From the NCBI GenBank assembly GCA_002110485.1, contig MOWL01000068.1, forward strand, positions 1,426,001 to 1,490,000: a stretch of 64,000 nt of DNA, in the 5' to 3' direction. Of the stretch, positions 59,382 to 64,000 are shown piece by piece (position 1 is the first letter of the stretch; every line of letters starts with the position of its first letter). Source of the stretch: Emergomyces orientalis (taxonomy: Eukaryota; Ascomycota; Eurotiomycetes; Onygenales; Ajellomycetaceae). The position numbers and the translations under genes are program-made. The notes under the pieces were generated by a model. It had not been told where the DNA came from. It saw only the letters and a list, made by a program, of their open reading frames with translations, and searched no databases.

Positions 59382-62163
59382 ACGAATATTTCTATGTGGG
59401 TTTCTCTTATCTTCCCAAACACGCTTCCCAGTATGATTTCCCTTTCTCTCCTTTTCCTGCCATGGGCATTCCTCCTAATTAGAGTCACAAGCTGCCCTAT
59501 CGTCAAGTTCCTGTATGTATCTTTATTTTTTTGTGTCTCTTCTTCGTTTAGATAGAATTATAATCAGCATCACAGTTGTGAGTTTTCACTTTAGTCTCTC
59601 ATACGGCTTACGTGTTTGCCCCCTTATTCTTCTGCAGACGAGCCCAAGTCCAGGTTTGATGCTCCTTTCGGCTAGGGTTAGGGTTACCCTACATGAAGTC
59701 GCTGAAATCATTCCTTCTCTCAGGACATACCCGGTAAGCCCTTCACCTAGTAAAATTACCGTCAATCTCGAAATTTCAAGGACTCTGCTAGACGGGGAAT
59801 CATCACAGAAGATTTTATTCATCATCCTGCGCTTGAGAGCGCCCGGTGTTTGTCATATGCTGCAGTTGCAACATTGGCTATTTTCGATTCGGAGGAAACA
59901 TTCCTGTCACATTCATTGCTCATGCGCCAAGGATTGGAAGCCGTCATACTGCAGGGTTGGCGGCGCTACGATATTGTTTGCCGGACTGGAATGAGCAGGA
60001 TTCGCCGTTTTTCATGCTGTTGAAAATTTAGCGAACACTGCTCGAAATCATAGGTTGGTTTTTGCCTCCCCGCGTTTCTTGCACATATTGGTAACTAATG
60101 GAACAAAAGTAGATGAAAAAAAAAAGGATTTGTATATATAGGCTTGGTTGCGAGCCGGGCGCGTGGCCGTAAAAGGGGTGGCTGTCCACAGGGTTTTACT
60201 CCTAGAATGGGGATCCTCCCAACGACGTTGGAGTTCTTTTATATATCAATAATACGATGCTTTGGCGCGGTAGTTACGGAGGCAGTCAAAGATGCCGCAT
60301 CTGATCCCACCCGAGGTGACGGCGTTGTCGACTTTTTCCTTCGCCGGGTATTAGAGGTTATGTGTCGCAAGAAAGCAGGTCGACGTACACGCTGTTGATG
60401 TATTTGAGATCTGCATCTCCATTTTTCAAAGTGGAGAGCCCAGCCCCGTTCGTAAATGCGTTGTGGTTCCTGGCTGTAATGGTTGTGGTACCTGCCACTT
60501 CCGTGGCTTTGAAAGCTTCACGGTTAGTACCAGCGCAGTATCCCATCAGAATGACATATATTAACCACAAAATTAAATATAAATTCAACAGAGCGCTCTT
60601 TCCTATGACAATACGTATATTGAAGAGACCAGTATGATCATGTGCCGGATGCAGACTAATCCGCTCTCCAAGTATCTGACTTTTAGGCAGCACATGGACT
60701 CCCTACAGAGTCACGACGGCTGGATGACGCGACTGCTTGTTTTCCCCTGTATATTTTGCTTATTTTCCTTATTTGCCCGATATCGGGACAGTTATAATAG
60801 CCCGTTTATGTGTTGGCGACTGATGCATCTGGAGCCTTCGTGCTCCACCGTCGCCCACGCTTGCTCCCACTTCGCCCATCCTGGCGCGGCGGCAATATAT
60901 ATAAAAACACGACTCCCACTAGTATATAAAAGAATCAAACTTACCATACTTGAAAAACGAGCTGAGACCACGCGTTACCACATGGTAGCGTGGTTGGGCG
61001 GTTGGATGGGTCGGTTGGAAAATTCTATTGTTATGTTTTCGGCACTATTAGCCGTCGTATTAGACGGAATATCACGCCCACCTGTGTGAAATATCCAGTT
61101 CGCGGCTCAATTGGGGTTGCGGCGAGAGGGGCTATTGTTTCCTAGCTAGTATACTATGATACGTTGTTCATATGTATTATGCGAATGTGCTTTGGAAAGA
61201 CAAATAAGAATGAAATCGCCCTTTTCTTTTTGTCATCGATACGCGGACTTAAAAGGGAAGCACGGTATATCCTTGACTTTCGAGGGAAATATTGTTGAAG
61301 AAAATAGGATATTCCTCTCAGACCTCTCCCAGCGCCCGAGTCGCCGATTGGTTAGAGGGCACTCGATGTCTGCAGTCGCCACCCGAGTTCGCTCGAGAAG
61401 GGTGTTTGTTCATGCACGTAAATTACCGGGCTAAGTGTAGTCATATTTGCTAAATGCGACCAGAGAAAGAAGGTAGTTTGCCGGTAAGAGCCTGGTGTAA
61501 TCCCGCTTTGTCACTTGAAAGGCTAACTTTGATAAAGACGGAAAGAAAGAATTGACAATGATCAAAAGTCATCCATTCAGACAACAAAGGGGGATATATC
61601 ATCGCATACCGTGAGGGATACGTGAAACATGCCTACTGACAACGAAAGTAATTCATTGTGGGAAGATATTTGGATTCCTTCTACAGGTAACAAGCAAAAT
61701 GGAATGCTACCCCGGAAGAGGATTGTCATATCATTCCTTTTATAGTGGTTTATTGTTACCACCACGAGGGCGATATATTTATATATCATCCCAATGAAAA
61801 AGTGCTTTGTTCGAGGACTTGAATGAATGAATGGAACTCCCTTGTGTTATAAGCGTAGTCCCACGAGAGGGATAAATAATAAATTGAGCGTGTGATCTTG
61901 CTCGACTATATCTGTTTCCTTTCATTTTCGAAGAATCAACCAAGTATTAATCGCTGTCGAATACAAGTGCTTGATCAGTGCGTGATCCGACGTCAGAAGC
62001 CAGTATCCAATTTTTATCTATCGATTTTCCGAATACGCATTTTCCGGTACGTTTCATGCCCTGTTAAGGAGCGCCAAAGCTCAAGAAAGGCGGGCGTTTC
62101 CAAGTAGCTGAGGTCCTGTTTGTAGTTATTTGGGCCCCTATCGTTCCGGGAAGGATAGTCGAT
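59382..62163. other. Gene-poor 2.8-kb region
   Basis: No gene is supported. Frames at 59515-59994, 60358-60693 (minus) and 60634-61089 lack domains and splice partners. A short telomere-like motif, TAGGGTTAGGGTTA, lies at 59673-59686. A weakly tRNA-like stretch near 61330-61400 does not fold acceptably. Confidence 0.5.
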
Positions 62164-62938
62164 ATGGCAAGTAATAACGACCAATCGGTGAGTATCGCAG
62201 AATTTCTTGGCTCCGTTTATTATCACGATCGTTTGCTGATAGGGGCCATACATAGGGGGTGGGCGACGCTTCGGGCGGGAACAATCATTCGAGTATGTGA
62301 AAACAGTTTCGCAAATCCGACCCTCAAGGAACAGTCAAAGAATATCAAGGCTAACAATAATCTCACTCCCTCCATCAACAGCTCCATCAACAGGTTCGAG
62401 AGGAGTGAGGTGGACGGAGCAAGAAGAGATGTGGCTTATTGTCACTACCATTGACCAACACAGCAACGAATGGCTAGCGCAAAACATACCAGGAGGAAAC
62501 GGGCGAACTTCGAGCTCCATTGCAAGCCACCTCACGGAGCTTCGCATGAAGGGAATCCTTCCTCTAGGATGGAGAGGGTCGAATATAAATGGGAGGCCGG
62601 ACTGGACAATCGAGGAGAACCTAGAAATCATAGAGTGGATCCTTCACAGGAAAACAAGAATCGACGCTCAGGTGTTCGTAGAGGCCAATCGCTCTGGCGA
62701 GGCAATCAAACGCCGAGCAAGATTCCTGATGGCGGACGGTAGGCTCGCTGCCATTGTCTATGACAATGAAGAAGTTCTTAGGTTGGCACTACTCCGGTAT
62801 GACATGGTTCCGGAAGGCCCAGAAAAGCAGGTAGCCTATGCTGTGCTTGTGGATGCCGAGAATAACGGTGCACAAATTGTCCGTGACGCGCTGCAGGTGA
62901 CGCTGAAGGGTTCAGTGTGGGAGGCATTTCGTTGGTAG
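62164..62938 (+). CDS. Myb/SANT-like protein with two repeats
   Basis: A two-exon model (62164..62191, 62382..62938) gives 194 residues; the acceptor CAACAG at 62381 has a good CTAAC branch site. The donor is uncertain: GTGAGT at 62188 has the better consensus, but GTATCG at 62192 keeps frame. Two Myb-like helical repeats are visible: VRWTEQEEMWLIVTTIDQ..EWLAQNIPG..RTSSSIASHLTEL, and PDWTIEENLEIIEWILHRK..DAQVFVEA..SGEAIKRRARFL. Their Trp-containing starts are WTEQEE and WTIEEN. The C-terminal 70 residues (EEVLRLALLRYDMVPEGPEKQVAY..LVDAENNGAQIVRDAL) form an unassigned helical region ending in VWEAFRW. DNA binding is inferred; no orthologue is recognised. Confidence 0.7.
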
Positions 62939-64000
62939 GAAACCAAATGCCCATTACGGGATGATGAATACCAACTAGAGAAAGGGGATGGAGGAGCAAG
63001 GGACTTTTCAATGTGTCTCGGATTAGGCGCAAGCTTCGGTTAACAACGGTTTTCTTTCTAGTCTTCAGCCAGGTATTGATATTGTTTGGGCTGTAATGGG
63101 CTTTGCATGTAATAGCTAGAGATGTCGGGATGTTTGAAGGCAGTGTGTAGTTTGACAGTTAGGTGTGGAACAAAATGAAAAGAATAGAGAAAAGAAATAA
63201 AACAATAAAAAACGTTGACCACGCTGTTTGCTTCAGTCCTGACATCCATTCCTAAAATTATTGAGGGTTTGGGTATCTTGCAAAATCCGTCGTTGAAGTG
63301 GAAATTGCGCCCGGCATCTATGATTCGAGATACCCACAGCTTATTAAGACCTGAATAATTGACAGGAAATCTTCCTCATCAATTGCTTGAAGAACGAGGT
63401 ATATGGCGATTGTTATGAAAGGCAGACAACGAAGCCAGGGAAGATATACGGATTTATGAACTTGGACACGCCCTCCCAAAAAGCGCAAGCAGCCTAGATC
63501 TCGGGCCCCTCAGACAAATGGTACCTGAATTGTGCCCATGGGACCAGTTTGTAGAACGCCATATTAGAGGAGCTCATAATTAGAATGTCCAGCCAGACCC
63601 AGTCGATGATATGCCATAAGGTTTGGAGTCACACATGAAATCCCTTAAATATGCACACCAGGAAGAAAGCCGAGTTTGTTCGGAAATGGGGGCGGACGAA
63701 TCATTCGAGAGGGACAGGGCGCTCTGCGAATAAATCAACCTCGTCCATTCCCGAGACGTTGCGCGAAAGGTAACTCGAGCTCATGTTTTAAGGCTTTGTT
63801 GGGGCTGAATATGTATACGGTTCACTTTTAATGCTGTAGCTCAAGTGGTTCTTGACTTACTCTTCATATATGGTCCCCCGGGCCATGTACTCCGTTCTGT
63901 GGATGAATAAGAAAGTGAAGAGCGCCGAGTGTTTCACGTTTTCACAACCAACGAAATGCCGTCGCCTCTTTGGTTCTTTTAGAGAGACCCAGGAATATGA
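62939..64000. other. Gene-free right edge
   Basis: No supported gene in the last kilobase. The DNA shows ordinary mixed composition with short frames only. A gene could begin beyond the window. Confidence 0.5.

Noticed and set aside
60358..61089. Overlapping frames on both strands, 111 and 151 codons
   Set aside because: Neither shows a domain or a matching splice structure. The minus frame has some protein-like character near its end but cannot be extended into a gene.
61325..61405. tRNA-like stretch (GGTTAGAGG followed by GAGTTCGCTCGAG)
   Set aside because: D-loop-like and T-loop-like words occur, but no anticodon stem or acceptor stem pairs properly, and the T stem is imperfect.

Overview
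This window is nuclear DNA from a filamentous ascomycete (Pezizomycotina). The gene families point most strongly to Eurotiomycetes, possibly the Onygenales; that placement is inference from family content and style, not a phylogeny. Evidence for a fungal nuclear genome: genes are split by short (about 45-190 bp) GT-AG introns with CTAAC/CTGAC-like branch sites, start codons sit in CACCATGG-like contexts, there are no operons, and the long intergenic stretches are full of microsatellites and homopolymers. I see no tRNA, rRNA, CRISPR array or intact transposon.

Left arm (1-17.9 kb), mostly accessory: a small secreted cysteine-rich protein (minus, 2.0-2.6 kb); EMC5, an ER membrane complex subunit (plus, 3.8-4.4 kb); a six-exon SAT4/fungal-rhodopsin-type seven-helix membrane protein (minus, 4.9-6.3 kb); a secreted FAD-linked BBE-type oxidase (plus, 7.4-9.3 kb); a 5-kb gene-poor gap; a secreted proline-rich hexapeptide-repeat surface protein (14.3-14.9 kb); and a UBE2S-type ubiquitin-conjugating enzyme with a very long tail (16.0-17.9 kb).

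Centre (19.6-44.7 kb), mostly conserved cell-biology genes: SSD1 (minus; 1403 aa; RNA-binding RNase II-like translational regulator), GLE1 (plus; mRNA export factor), a C2H2 plus 3CxxC zinc-binding protein (minus), and a giant 7.5-kb exon coding for about 2,500 residues with a long C-terminal coiled coil and no motor domain (minus).

Right arm (46.5-64 kb): a BGL2-like GH17 cell-wall glucanosyltransferase (minus), a Myb/SANT-like nuclear protein (minus) divergent from EMP24 (plus; p24 cargo receptor), a PSI-like Cys-rich single-pass membrane protein (plus), a DUF3237-family protein split into eight tiny exons (minus), the vacuolar endopolyphosphatase PPN1 (plus), and a second Myb-like protein (plus).

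Functional theme: several products act in secretion and the cell wall (EMC5, EMP24, BGL2, the repeat surface protein, SSD1). Adjacent genes are on mixed strands and show no sign of co-transcription. I did not find a convincing new multi-gene system. The strongest detailed observations are a dense set of NDR/Cbk1 kinase phosphosites and FxFP docking motifs in the SSD1 N-terminus, and a UBE2S homolog that keeps both the catalytic Cys95 and a C-terminal LRRL despite a roughly 400-residue disordered insertion.

All exon structures were joined by hand from splice signals, reading-frame phase and family resemblance.
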